A stretch of 64,000 bases of DNA, taken from Albibacterium sp035514885 (lineage in GTDB: Bacteria > Bacteroidota > Bacteroidia > Sphingobacteriales > Sphingobacteriaceae). Shown one piece after another: positions 16,729-25,370 of this stretch. The notes below the pieces were generated by a model that worked only from the letters and a program-made list of their open reading frames with translations, was not told the DNA's origin and did no database searches. The translations under genes were made by a program, and so were the position numbers. Each line of letters begins with the position of its first letter. Position 1 is the first letter of the stretch. The DNA is taken from positions 744,001 to 808,000 of the forward strand of contig NZ_DATJCH010000012.1 of assembly GCF_035514885.1 (NCBI RefSeq), written 5' to 3'.

Positions 16729-19254
16729 TTAACCTTCTTTACGCAAAGTATCCAAATACCGTTCCAATGAACCCTCATCCGGATATAAAACCTCTCGTGC
16801 TTTACTTCCTTCAAACTGTCCAACGATGCCTGCTTGCTCCAGCTGATCTATAATCCTTCCTGCTCGGTTATATCCTAGTTTCAGTTTTCGTTGAATTAGC
16901 GAAGTAGAACCTTGTTGATGTAATACAATTAAACGGGCAGCATCCTCAAATAAAGAATCTCTATCCTCTTCTCCAAATGAATCTGACAAACCACCCTTAT
17001 TATTCTCGTCAATATATTCTGGCAATTCGAAAGCTGAAGGATAACCACGTTGTGCTCCTATATATTCTGAAATTGCTTCTACTTCAGGTGTATCCACAAA
17101 TGCACACTGAATACGAATAAGATCGCTCCCTGTTGATAGAAGCATATCCCCCCTACCAATAAGTTGATCTGCTCCTCCTGTATCTAATATAGTTCTTGAA
17201 TCAATACGCGACAATACCCTGAATGCCAAACGAGCCGGAAAGTTGGCCTTAATAGTACCAGTAATAATATTAACTGAAGGCCTCTGAGTAGCAATAACTA
17301 AATGAATACCAACTGCACGTGCCAATTGAGCTAAACGAGCTATAGGTGCTTCAATCTCTTTACCAGCAGTCATCATTAAATCAGCAAACTCATCAACTAT
17401 CAAAACTATAAAAGGTAAAAATCGATGACCTTCTTCAGGGTTTAACCGACGATTAACAAATTTCACATTGTATTCCTTCAGGTTTCTTACACCGGCATTC
17501 TTTAGTAAGTCATAACGATTATCCATTTCAATACACAACGAATTCAATGTATTGATAACTTTTTTCGTGTCTGTTATAATTGCCTCTTCTTCTCCTGGAA
17601 GTTTTGCCAGGAAATGCCTTTCTATGGTATTAAAAAGAGAAAGTTCTACTTTCTTAGGATCCACTAATACAAATTTCAACTCTGCCGGATGACGTTTAAA
17701 TAGCAATGAAGTGATAATTGCATTGATCCCTACCGATTTCCCTTGTCCGGTAGCACCCGCTACTAATAAGTGAGGCATTTTTGCCAAGTCAGCAATAAAG
17801 ACTTCATTTGTAATAGTTTTACCAAAAGCAATTGGTAAATCCATATCTGTATGCTGAAATTTCTCAGTGGCAATAACCGATCGCATGGACACCATTTCAG
17901 GTTGACTATTCGGAACCTCAATACCAATCGTACCTTTTCCTGGCATAGGAGCTATTATACGAATACCCAATGCAGCTAAACTAAGTGCAATATCATCTTC
18001 CAGATTCTTAATCTTTGAAATTCTAACACCTGGTTTGGGAACAATTTCGTATAAAGTAACCGTTGGACCAATAGTTGCCTTAATTTTCTCAATTTCAATA
18101 TTATAGTTTCCCAAGGTTTCTACAATACGGTCTTTATTAGCCTCAAGTTCTGCACTATTAACTACAATCTTACCAGATCCATAATCACGCAGCAATCCCA
18201 AATGAGGAAACTTATAACTCGACAGATCCAATTGAGGATCATATTGCCCAAATTTTTCTACTAATACATTCGCATCAGCTTTCTTTTCTTCAACAACATC
18301 CTCAACTGCCAAGTTCGGCGAAAGCTTAGTACTTTCCTCCTCTCTAATAGCCAAACTCTCCTGATCTGTAGTAATACTTAGCTCCTTTTCAATTACAACT
18401 TCTGTCGGCTTGGCAACTCTCGTATGATTTAAAGGCCTATCTTCCTTTTTTTCATTAAACCGCGGATTCAATTCAATTTGTTCCGATTTATAATCCGGTG
18501 TAATCACGGCTTCAAAACCATCATCTAAACTTTCCGACTTATCAACTGGTCTGCTTCTCTCCGGAATTTTAAAATCCAGATTATAAGCAATAACCATAAA
18601 CGTTAAGACAGCGAAAACCAATAATCCTCCTACCCCGGCATTTCCAATCTGGACTTGCAATAAACGATTCGTCCAGAATCCAAATTCTCCCTCTAAAAAA
18701 TGCGGATAATTGCTCAAAAAGCTATGGAAATACCCTAATGCCACGGATATAAATATCAAAAAGAAAAAAGAATACCCTAATGCTTTATTCAGTGAGAACA
18801 GGCGAACCCTAAATAATAAACGATGACCAATTGCAAAAAAGACAAATAAAAATATAAAGGATGCCACTCCGAACCATTTGTATATAAATTGATGAGATAG
18901 CAAAGCTCCAAACTTACCTAACCAGTTTTCGACAACTGGATTTTGAACCCCGCCGGCTATTAACTCTTCTTGGCTCTTCAATAGATTTGACCAACCTCCA
19001 TTTGAATAAGCTACATAACTTTGATCCTCCTGCCAGGTAAACAAATAAGAAACAAAAGCTACAAGAAAGTAAATGCTTAATAACAATAAGAATAAACCTA
19101 TAATTTTTGCTATTTTGCTACCACCGAATCTCAGATTAGGTATTTGTTCTGAACGACCTACTCTTTTTGGAGCAGCGCGTTTTGCAGATTGGTTATTATT
19201 TAAATTTCCACTCTTAGTCGTGTTTGATCTAAATTGATTTCCTTTTATAGGCAT
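16729..19254 (-). CDS. ftsK: DNA translocase FtsK/SpoIIIE
   Basis: An 841-residue chromosome-segregation motor of the division septum. Four membrane helices lie in the first 230 residues, a charged linker (about 235-345) follows, then the alpha/beta motor with Walker A GATGQGKSVG, Walker B FIVLIVDEFADLMM and the ATQRPSVNIITG segment, and a C-terminal gamma winged helix (IQRKLKLGYNRAGRIIDQLE) that reads orientation sequences. The linker is short compared with E. coli FtsK. A TAAGTTTG -7 box lies 23 bases before the ATG. First gene of an operon with lolA, the 90-residue gene and the MBL hydrolase. Confidence 0.96.
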   Translation of the reverse strand: MPIKGNQFRSNTTKSGNLNNNQSAKRAAPKRVGRSEQIPNLRFGGSKIAKIIGLFLLLLSIYFLVAFVSYLFTWQEDQSYVAYSNGGWSNLLKSQEELIAGGVQNPVVENWLGKFGALLSHQFIYKWFGVASFIFLFVFFAIGHRLLFRVRLFSLNKALGYSFFFLIFISVALGYFHSFLSNYPHFLEGEFGFWTNRLLQVQIGNAGVGGLLVFAVLTFMVIAYNLDFKIPERSRPVDKSESLDDGFEAVITPDYKSEQIELNPRFNEKKEDRPLNHTRVAKPTEVVIEKELSITTDQESLAIREEESTKLSPNLAVEDVVEEKKADANVLVEKFGQYDPQLDLSSYKFPHLGLLRDYGSGKIVVNSAELEANKDRIVETLGNYNIEIEKIKATIGPTVTLYEIVPKPGVRISKIKNLEDDIALSLAALGIRIIAPMPGKGTIGIEVPNSQPEMVSMRSVIATEKFQHTDMDLPIAFGKTITNEVFIADLAKMPHLLVAGATGQGKSVGINAIITSLLFKRHPAELKFVLVDPKKVELSLFNTIERHFLAKLPGEEEAIITDTKKVINTLNSLCIEMDNRYDLLKNAGVRNLKEYNVKFVNRRLNPEEGHRFLPFIVLIVDEFADLMMTAGKEIEAPIARLAQLARAVGIHLVIATQRPSVNIITGTIKANFPARLAFRVLSRIDSRTILDTGGADQLIGRGDMLLSTGSDLIRIQCAFVDTPEVEAISEYIGAQRGYPSAFELPEYIDENNKGGLSDSFGEEDRDSLFEDAARLIVLHQQGSTSLIQRKLKLGYNRAGRIIDQLEQAGIVGQFEGSKAREVLYPDEGSLERYLDTLRKEG

Positions 19255-19277
19255 TTATAGGACATTGTTCGTTTAGA

Positions 19278-19285
19278 CAAACTTA
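19278..19285 (-). promoter_or_regulatory. Bacteroidota -7 element for the ftsK operon
   Basis: Minus-strand TAAGTTTG, matching TAnnTTTG, 23 bases before the ftsK ATG at 19254. Confidence 0.55.
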
Positions 19286-19429
19286 CGGAAATTTTGATGA
19301 TTTCTATGAATTCATGATTCAAGGGTGAATATTTAGAAAAAAAATGTAGCATGATATTTAAATAAGACGTTCTACCTGAATAGTTGTAAATTGCAACAAG
19401 CAAATGCAAAATATTTAGATCAATATTCT

Positions 19430-20155
19430 ATGAAAACTGCTTTCAAATTTAAATCGTCCAAAGTATCATCAATGATACTACTGTTATTTACCTTTATTTC
19501 ATTTTCATTAGGCTCCTGTTTAAAAGATTCAGGTCCAGACACCGGCTCCATTGTTTCTGCTATTACAGTAATCCATGCATCTCCTAACTCAACAGCTTTC
19601 GATTTCGTTTTAGACAATCAAAGAATACTGGATCCTAGTGGACCAGAGTTTGTATATGGAAAAAGAATTCCTTATTTCAGAGCATTTTCAGGATCTCGTT
19701 TAGCAAGAATCTACGAAAAAGATTCTTTCAACTCACCGCTTCATGAACTCGAATTAAAACTTACAAGTGGAAGCTACTATAGCTTGTTCATTGGAGGAAA
19801 AAAGGAATCGCTTACTTCCTTATTGATTGAAGATGATTTGACAAAGCCATCGGTAGGTAAAGCGAAAATTCGTTTTGTTAATTTAAGTCCGGATGCACCG
19901 GCACTTGATTTCAATATTACTCAAAATACAAGCTTAGTAAGCAACAAAAAGTTTAAAGACTATACAAGCTTTCAAGAAGTAGATGCAGGCACTTATGAAG
20001 CTAGTATCAAATCACACAGTGGAAATTCAATCAATATTCCAGTTCCTTTGGAATTAAAAGATGGATTTATCTATACTATCTGGTCAAAAGGATTGATTAA
20101 TACCGATATTGAAGAAGAAGAATTTGGTTATGATATCATAACTCACAATAATTAA
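19430..20155 (+). CDS. DUF4397-domain lipoprotein
   Basis: About 241 residues from the ATG at 19430; an in-frame TTG at 19391 would put 13 polar residues before the signal peptide and is less likely. The lipobox is FSLGSC, so the mature protein is a lipoprotein. The rest has two DUF4397-type repeats, each opening with a conserved strand (AITVIHASPNSTAFDFVLD and IRFVNLSPDAPALDFNI), seen widely in surface proteins of Bacteroidota. Function is unknown; an Ig-like fold is likely. Stand-alone gene with a terminator shared with the convergent lpxH-like gene. Confidence 0.87.
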   Translation: MKTAFKFKSSKVSSMILLLFTFISFSLGSCLKDSGPDTGSIVSAITVIHASPNSTAFDFVLDNQRILDPSGPEFVYGKRIPYFRAFSGSRLARIYEKDSFNSPLHELELKLTSGSYYSLFIGGKKESLTSLLIEDDLTKPSVGKAKIRFVNLSPDAPALDFNITQNTSLVSNKKFKDYTSFQEVDAGTYEASIKSHSGNSINIPVPLELKDGFIYTIWSKGLINTDIEEEEFGYDIITHNN

Positions 20156-20162
20156 TAGAAAT

Positions 20163-20211
20163 AAATATTGGGATAGGCTTAAATAATTTATATAAGTCTA
20201 TCCCAATATTT
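20163..20211. terminator. Bidirectional terminator overlapping the 3' end of the lpxH-like gene
   Basis: A 19-bp stem with one mismatch (AAATATTGGGATAGGCTTA and its partner) around an 11-base loop. The right arm lies inside the last codons of the convergent gene that ends at 20188, so that coding end doubles as terminator. Confidence 0.8.
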
Positions 20212-20943
20212 TAGCTCTAAATCCCTACCATCGAATACGGCATAGCTGTTATAGTTAATCCATTCCCCTAAATTAACATACAAACTTTTTTCTCCTAAAT
20301 CAATCGATAGTGGTAAATGCCGATGGCCATAAATAAAGTAATCGAAATGTTCAGCATTCAATTTTTCCTTTGAAAAAGCTACAAGCCATTCTTCATCCTC
20401 ATTTTTAAACTCTTCCTTCTTATTGCTAGCTATACGGCTGTTTTTTGACCACATTTCAGCTATGGCCATTCCTATATTCGGGTGTAACCAAGAAAATATC
20501 CACTGACTTAATTTACTTCTAAATATCTTTTTTAAAACCTTATACTTTTTATCTCCAGAGCCTAATCCATCGCCATGATGTAAATAAAAACGTTTTCCAT
20601 TCCGATTTAAGATAAGTTCGTCCGATACAATCCTTACACCAACCTCTTTCTCTAGATATCCAAACATCCACATATCATGATTTCCTTTAAAGAGGGTAAT
20701 CTCCACTCCCATTGATATCAGCTCTGCCAATTTTGCTAAAAAACGAATATAGCCTTTAGGAACAACGTGTTTATATTCAAACCAGAAATCAAAAACATCG
20801 CCCATTAAAAAAACTTCTGCAGCATCGTGCTTAATATATTCAAGCCAATCAATAATTCTCTTCTCCCTTTGCAGACTACTTTCATAAGAAGGAACACCCA
20901 AATGAAAATCAGATGCAAAATAAAGTTTACCGGCTTTTGTCAT
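20188..20943 (-). CDS. lpxH: UDP-2,3-diacylglucosamine diphosphatase-like phosphoesterase
   Basis: A 251-residue calcineurin-like metallophosphoesterase. All LpxH-type metal motifs are in order: DFHLG at 11-15, GDVFDFW, GNHDMW, HHGDG and YGHRHLP. LpxH removes UMP from UDP-2,3-diacylglucosamine in lipid A synthesis at the inner membrane. It is divergent from the S9 peptidase gene, with its -7 box only 5 bases before the ATG. A YbbF-type relative with different substrate is possible but LpxH is the best name. Confidence 0.88.
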   Translation of the reverse strand: MTKAGKLYFASDFHLGVPSYESSLQREKRIIDWLEYIKHDAAEVFLMGDVFDFWFEYKHVVPKGYIRFLAKLAELISMGVEITLFKGNHDMWMFGYLEKEVGVRIVSDELILNRNGKRFYLHHGDGLGSGDKKYKVLKKIFRSKLSQWIFSWLHPNIGMAIAEMWSKNSRIASNKKEEFKNEDEEWLVAFSKEKLNAEHFDYFIYGHRHLPLSIDLGEKSLYVNLGEWINYNSYAVFDGRDLELKYWDRLI

Positions 20944-20948
20944 GGAAA

Positions 20949-20956
20949 CAAACTTA
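20949..20956 (-). promoter_or_regulatory. -7 element 5 bases before the lpxH-like start (leaderless candidate)
   Basis: Minus-strand TAAGTTTG, then five bases (TTTCC), then ATG at 20943. With the usual distance from -7 to the transcription start, the message would begin at or near the ATG. Confidence 0.5.
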
Positions 20957-20971
20957 CAAAAAGATGCTGTT

Positions 20972-21001
20972 TTTGCAATTCAAGATATTCAATTAAATTT
21001 G
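20972..21001 (+). promoter_or_regulatory. Full Bacteroidota promoter (-33/-7) for the S9A peptidase
   Basis: TTTG at 20972-20975, an 18-base spacer, then TAAATTTG at 20994-21001. This fits TTTG-N19-TAnnTTTG within one base. The ATG is 22 bases downstream. Confidence 0.65.
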
Positions 21002-21023
21002 TAAGATTAAAGCAAACGATTAG

Positions 21024-23174
21024 ATGAAAACGACCTTAAGTATTTTGTTTTGTGCAACCATGCTGGTAGCCTGCAATAATGAAAATCCTATTTCCGAGAT
21101 AATTAACCCAAATAACAATATTAGCATAATGCCTTATCCAGATACTAAAAAGACTGAAACTACAGATAATTATTTTGGAACTCAAGTTATTGACCCATAT
21201 CGTTGGTTAGAAGATGATATGGCCGAAGACACCAAAGCATGGGTAGTTGAGGAAAATGAAGTTACTGAAAATTATTTATCACAAATACCCTATCGAAATG
21301 CAATAAAAGATCGCTTGGAAAATCTTTGGAATTATGAAAAATATTCTGCTCCTTTCAAAGAAGGTGACTATACCTACTTTTACAAAAATGATGGATTACA
21401 AAACCAATACGTACTTTATCGTCAAAAAGACGAAGGAGATATAGAAGTATTTCTGGATCCAAATAAATTCTCTACTGATGGAACCACCTCTTTAGCAGGA
21501 ATCTCATTTTCAAAAGATGGCAGTTTAGCTGCTTATCAAATTTCAGAAGGAGGATCTGATTGGAGAAAGGTAATTGTTCTTAACACATTGGAAAACAAAA
21601 TAATCGGCGATACCCTCGTGGATTTAAAATTCACGGGATTAGCTTGGAAAGGAAATCAGGGGTTTTATTATAGTAGTTATGACAAACCAAGAGAAGGAAG
21701 CACACTATCAGGTTTGACACAATATCACAAACTTTATTTTCACAAGTTAGGAACCCCACAAAGTGAAGACGAATTAATCTTTGGAGGAGATATAACTAAA
21801 CGAAGATACATTGATGCGTCATTAACAGAAGATCAACGATTTTTGGTAATTACTGCTGCCAATACCACTAGTGGTAATGAATTATATATTAAAGATTTAT
21901 CAAAAGCTAATTCTCCTATTATCAATATTATCAACAATTTTGATCAAGAATATAGCATACTTGACAACCAAGGAGATTCACTACTTATTTATACTAACTT
22001 AGATGCACCGAATTATCGTGTAGTGCGTGCGAATATCAATGAGCTCGGCAGTGATAAATGGAAAGACCTCATTCCTGAAACTGAAAACGTACTAAATGTT
22101 AGCATAGGTGGTGGTAAAATATTTGCCAACTATTTAAAAGACGCAACTTCTCTTGTACAACAGTACGACTATTCAGGAAAACTAGAACGTAGTATCGATC
22201 TACCAGATGTAGGGACAGCTTCTGGATTTTCAGCAAAAGAAAATGAAACAGAACTATATTATAGTTTTACGTCTTATATTTATCCACCAACAATTTATAA
22301 ATATACTATCAATAGCGGTGAATCGTCAGAGTATAAAAAAGCAGGGGTAGATTTTGACCCATCACTGTATGAATCAAAGCAAGTCTTCTACCAATCGAAA
22401 GATGGTACAAAAATCCCTATGATTATCACCTATAAAAAAGGCATTCAATTAGATGGAAACAATCCTACTTTATTATATGGTTACGGGGGATTCAACATCA
22501 GTCTCAGCCCCTCATTTAGCACCTCAAACATTATTCTATTAGAACAAGGAGGAGTCTATGCAGTTGCCAATCTAAGAGGTGGAGGAGAATATGGGGAAAA
22601 ATGGCATATAGCGGGTACTAAAATGCAAAAGCAAAATGTTTTTGATGATTTCATTGCTGCTGCTGAATATTTGATCCAAAGCAAATATACCTCTTCAGAT
22701 AAGCTTGCAATTTCCGGAGGTTCAAACGGAGGTTTATTAGTGGGCGCAGCTATGACTCAACGACCTGAACTCTTTAAAGTAGCTCTACCCGCTGTAGGAG
22801 TTCTTGATATGTTACGCTACAATAAATTTACTGCAGGTGCTGGCTGGTCATTCGACTATGGCACAGCGGAAGATTCGAAGGAAATGTTTGAGTATCTAAT
22901 CAAGTATTCTCCCTATCATGCTATTAAAGAGGGAGTTTCTTATCCGGCAACGCTAATCACAACAGCAGATCATGACGACCGGGTAGTACCGGCACATTCC
23001 TTTAAATTTGCGGCTCGTTTACAAGAATATCATCAAGGTAATAATCCTGTATTGATTCGTATTGAAACTAATGCCGGGCATGGTGCAGGAAAACCAACCG
23101 ATAAAATCATAGAAGAAGCTGCAGACAAATGGGCTTTCATGTTTCAAAATATGGAGGTTAGCTATAAAGATTAA
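21024..23174 (+). CDS. Prolyl oligopeptidase family (S9A) serine peptidase, lipoprotein
   Basis: A 716-residue exported peptidase. The N-terminus has a lipobox (LVACNN, Cys17), so it is probably membrane-anchored in the periplasm or outer membrane. A seven-bladed propeller (about 60-450) precedes the alpha/beta-hydrolase domain. The nucleophile Ser567 sits in GGSNGG; the acid lies in TTADHDDRVVP and the base His in AGHGAGKP. These enzymes cut short peptides after proline. It has a good promoter and its stop overlaps the convergent barrel gene by 4 bases. Confidence 0.94.
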   Translation: MKTTLSILFCATMLVACNNENPISEIINPNNNISIMPYPDTKKTETTDNYFGTQVIDPYRWLEDDMAEDTKAWVVEENEVTENYLSQIPYRNAIKDRLENLWNYEKYSAPFKEGDYTYFYKNDGLQNQYVLYRQKDEGDIEVFLDPNKFSTDGTTSLAGISFSKDGSLAAYQISEGGSDWRKVIVLNTLENKIIGDTLVDLKFTGLAWKGNQGFYYSSYDKPREGSTLSGLTQYHKLYFHKLGTPQSEDELIFGGDITKRRYIDASLTEDQRFLVITAANTTSGNELYIKDLSKANSPIINIINNFDQEYSILDNQGDSLLIYTNLDAPNYRVVRANINELGSDKWKDLIPETENVLNVSIGGGKIFANYLKDATSLVQQYDYSGKLERSIDLPDVGTASGFSAKENETELYYSFTSYIYPPTIYKYTINSGESSEYKKAGVDFDPSLYESKQVFYQSKDGTKIPMIITYKKGIQLDGNNPTLLYGYGGFNISLSPSFSTSNIILLEQGGVYAVANLRGGGEYGEKWHIAGTKMQKQNVFDDFIAAAEYLIQSKYTSSDKLAISGGSNGGLLVGAAMTQRPELFKVALPAVGVLDMLRYNKFTAGAGWSFDYGTAEDSKEMFEYLIKYSPYHAIKEGVSYPATLITTADHDDRVVPAHSFKFAARLQEYHQGNNPVLIRIETNAGHGAGKPTDKIIEEAADKWAFMFQNMEVSYKD

Positions 23175-24424
23175 AAGCTCGCTTTAATTTTAAAACCACC
23201 GTTACTTAAATCCATATCCTGATCAGAAAGACTACCAATTGGTATTTTCACATAAGGCTCAACAGCTAAATTTATCTTTGGAATAAAGGGTAATTTATAT
23301 CCCACAGAGAAGTTTAAGAAGCCAGTAAAATTCTTTCCCTCGTAAGGACTACTTACACTAACTTCTTGTGAGTGAAGGGTCTGAGCCTCTACTCCATTGC
23401 TTTCACTTTTAGAAGCAGAAGGAGATGTGTTTGGACTTGCCAGGGAAGTTACTGCTATACGTTCTTCAAAGTTATTATAACGAGACTCGTTTAAAACACT
23501 AAATAAAGAAACACCGGCATTGGCATACATCGCACTTCCAATATTCAGCTTTAAATTAATCGGAAAATCTAATCCCACTAACGATGTACTAATGGTGCTT
23601 AATGATTTATTATTGTTTCTAGAACCAGCTAAATTAGAAAACTCTGAAGGTATATCTATTCCATTCGGCCCCCTTTCTGCATCAAGTTGCATATATGAAA
23701 CTCCTGAGCCAATCGAAATCCTATCGTTCAAATTATAGGCAATGGCAAAACCACCACCGAAATTAATATCATTATCTTTTATGTTGGGAGATAGCTCAAC
23801 ACTAAAATCCCATTTTCTAGTATTTGAAACATCAACATCCTGTTCTATCCCTTCTATTCCATTAAAGAATGTCCGCTCCTGCCTTTCTCTCTGGTTTGGC
23901 TTCCTTACATTAGAAGCAATAGATTGAGTTGAAGTTGAAGTTGCAGGTTCACTCTCTTCTGCGGACGACAGATCCATTCTATTCAATTCAGCTTCTTCAA
24001 CATCTGACGAACTTGATTCAACTAAAACATCAGCAATAGCAGGATTCGCAATCTGACGATTACGTCGTGCGGCAACAAATTCCATTGAAGGAGCTGGAGT
24101 AGATATCAGCCTTTCACTATTTGTAATTTTATTATTATCAGTAGATTTACCATTGGGTATTTCTATAATATCTTTAATAATCTCCTGTTTTGCAATTTGT
24201 TGGTTATTACCATCATCTTTCCCAATAATTAAAAACAATGACATCGCCAATATAATCACAGCAGCTGCAGCGCCTGAAAAATAAGGCCATAACACCAATT
24301 TCCTTTTTTTAGTGGCTTCAAAATCCTTAAATCGTTCCCAAGCGCCTTCCTCGTATGGAAGAGAATGCTCTTTTAGCATTTTGGCAATATGCTCAGTAAT
24401 ATCTTTATTATTATCTGGCTTCAT
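23171..24424 (-). CDS. Anti-sigma-like protein with transmembrane helix and C-terminal outer-membrane barrel
   Basis: A 417-residue protein with an unusual plan. Residues 1-44 are cytoplasmic in character, with a WERF helix region and the basic KKRK (39-42). A single hydrophobic helix follows (48-67). A Ser/Glu/Pro-rich, low-complexity linker runs from about 70 to 205. The rest (206-417) is beta-strand-rich, with amphipathic strands such as VSYMQLD and LNFSVGYKL, and ends in Phe (FKIKASF), the outer-membrane barrel signal. No lipobox. It follows an ECF sigma gene by 5 bases, as anti-sigma genes do. This matches the 'dual membrane-spanning anti-sigma' (Dma) layout reported in Bacteroides; function here is inference. 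Confidence 0.75.
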   Translation of the reverse strand: MKPDNNKDITEHIAKMLKEHSLPYEEGAWERFKDFEATKKRKLVLWPYFSGAAAAVIILAMSLFLIIGKDDGNNQQIAKQEIIKDIIEIPNGKSTDNNKITNSERLISTPAPSMEFVAARRNRQIANPAIADVLVESSSSDVEEAELNRMDLSSAEESEPATSTSTQSIASNVRKPNQRERQERTFFNGIEGIEQDVDVSNTRKWDFSVELSPNIKDNDINFGGGFAIAYNLNDRISIGSGVSYMQLDAERGPNGIDIPSEFSNLAGSRNNNKSLSTISTSLVGLDFPINLKLNIGSAMYANAGVSLFSVLNESRYNNFEERIAVTSLASPNTSPSASKSESNGVEAQTLHSQEVSVSSPYEGKNFTGFLNFSVGYKLPFIPKINLAVEPYVKIPIGSLSDQDMDLSNGGFKIKASF

Positions 24425-24429
24425 AACCT

Positions 24430-25044
24430 TTAATTATTCTTTTTATCTATATCCATTAACTGGCTGTAAAGTGATCGTAATTTTTGTTTTGCGCGTGTCA
24501 GGTAAGTCCTTGAAGTGCTTTCAGGAATTTTTAACTGTTGCCCAATCTCCTGATGACTAAACCCCTCCACTTCATATAAATTGAAAATGATCCTTTGAAC
24601 ATCGGGCAATTGGTCCATTAGTTTCAGTATATCCTGCACTTCCAAATTATTCACCGGCGCAATATAAACCTTTCTCAAATCTGCCTCCGAAACGTTATCA
24701 TCCTTTAATCGAAGTCGTTTCTTAGATCTTAAATGGTCAATAGAAAGGTTTGCGGCAATTCGTCCTAACCATCCATAAAAAAACTTCTCTACCTTTTCCT
24801 CTTCAATTTCTGTATAAGAAAACGTATGAATAGCCTTAAAGGCTTTTATAAAGGTCTCATTGACCAATTCTTCCGTATCATGTATATCCTTAATATAACG
24901 GCTAATGACAGCATTAATATAACCATACAATTTCCGATAAATCAATTCTTTTGCGCGCTCATCATTATTTCTGGCGCATGCATTTATTGCCCAAAAAAGA
25001 TTAGGCACATGCTCGTCTCTAGAAATTACAACAGGCTCACTCAC
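24430..25044 (-). CDS. ECF-type RNA polymerase sigma factor
   Basis: A 204-residue sigma-70 family member of the ECF group. Region 2 occupies about 20-110 (VISRYIKDIHDTEELVNETFIKA and the WLGRIAANLSIDHLRSKKR tail), region 4 about 135-195 (QLPDVQRIIFNLYEVEGFSHQEIGQQLKIPESTSRTYLTRAKQKL helix-turn-helix). The start used is GTG at 25044. It directs RNA polymerase to a small regulon, normally held by the product of the following gene. The target is not visible in this window; no promoter consensus can be assigned. Confidence 0.93.
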   Translation of the reverse strand: MSEPVVISRDEHVPNLFWAINACARNNDERAKELIYRKLYGYINAVISRYIKDIHDTEELVNETFIKAFKAIHTFSYTEIEEEKVEKFFYGWLGRIAANLSIDHLRSKKRLRLKDDNVSEADLRKVYIAPVNNLEVQDILKLMDQLPDVQRIIFNLYEVEGFSHQEIGQQLKIPESTSRTYLTRAKQKLRSLYSQLMDIDKKNN

Positions 25045-25144
25045 AAATGAAATTAGTATAAGTTCAAAATTTAAACTTTGACAAAATTCGGCTTAATTAA
25101 TCAAAGCACCATAAAATACTGATTTGATTTGTTAACCTTTTTAA

Positions 25145-25176
25145 AAATTATTCATAAACTAAATTATTCATAAACT
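25145..25176. repeat. Perfect tandem duplication of 16 bases
   Basis: The unit AAATTATTCATAAACT occurs twice in direct tandem (25145-25160 and 25161-25176) in the gap between sigma and lysS. Two copies on neighbouring turns could bind a dimer, or the duplication may be simple slippage. Confidence 0.6.
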
Positions 25177-25319
25177 ATTTACTATATCCTTTAAATATTA
25201 TTTATACCGGATAAAGTTTAAATAAAGTAAGAACGTTTAATAAGATTAGACGCTACAAAAACAAAAAATATATCTGATAATGTGCCGAAAATTTATTTAC
25301 AAATCACTTAGATCTGAAT

Positions 25320-25352
25320 TTTGAATGAATACGATTAAAATATGTATTTTTG
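25320..25352 (+). promoter_or_regulatory. Promoter for lysS (-33 TTTG and -7 TATTTTTG)
   Basis: TTTG at 25320-25323, a 21-base spacer, then TATTTTTG at 25345-25352. The -7 box ends 18 bases before the ATG at 25371 and overlaps an in-frame TTG at 25350, which rules that TTG out as the start. Confidence 0.55.
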
Positions 25353-25370
25353 CGCAAATTCGATTTTATA

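Larger units (their letters stand above)
25045..25370. other. Intergenic region between divergent sigma and lysS genes
   Basis: A 326-base AT-rich stretch without a supported gene. It holds the 16-base tandem repeat and the lysS promoter described separately. The upstream part near the sigma GTG is a run of A/T without a clear -7 box, so the sigma promoter may be non-standard or self-dependent. Confidence 0.6.

Noticed and set aside
25350..25370. Upstream TTG start for lysS
   Set aside because: It lies in the -7 promoter element; the ATG at 25371 gives the normal protein start.
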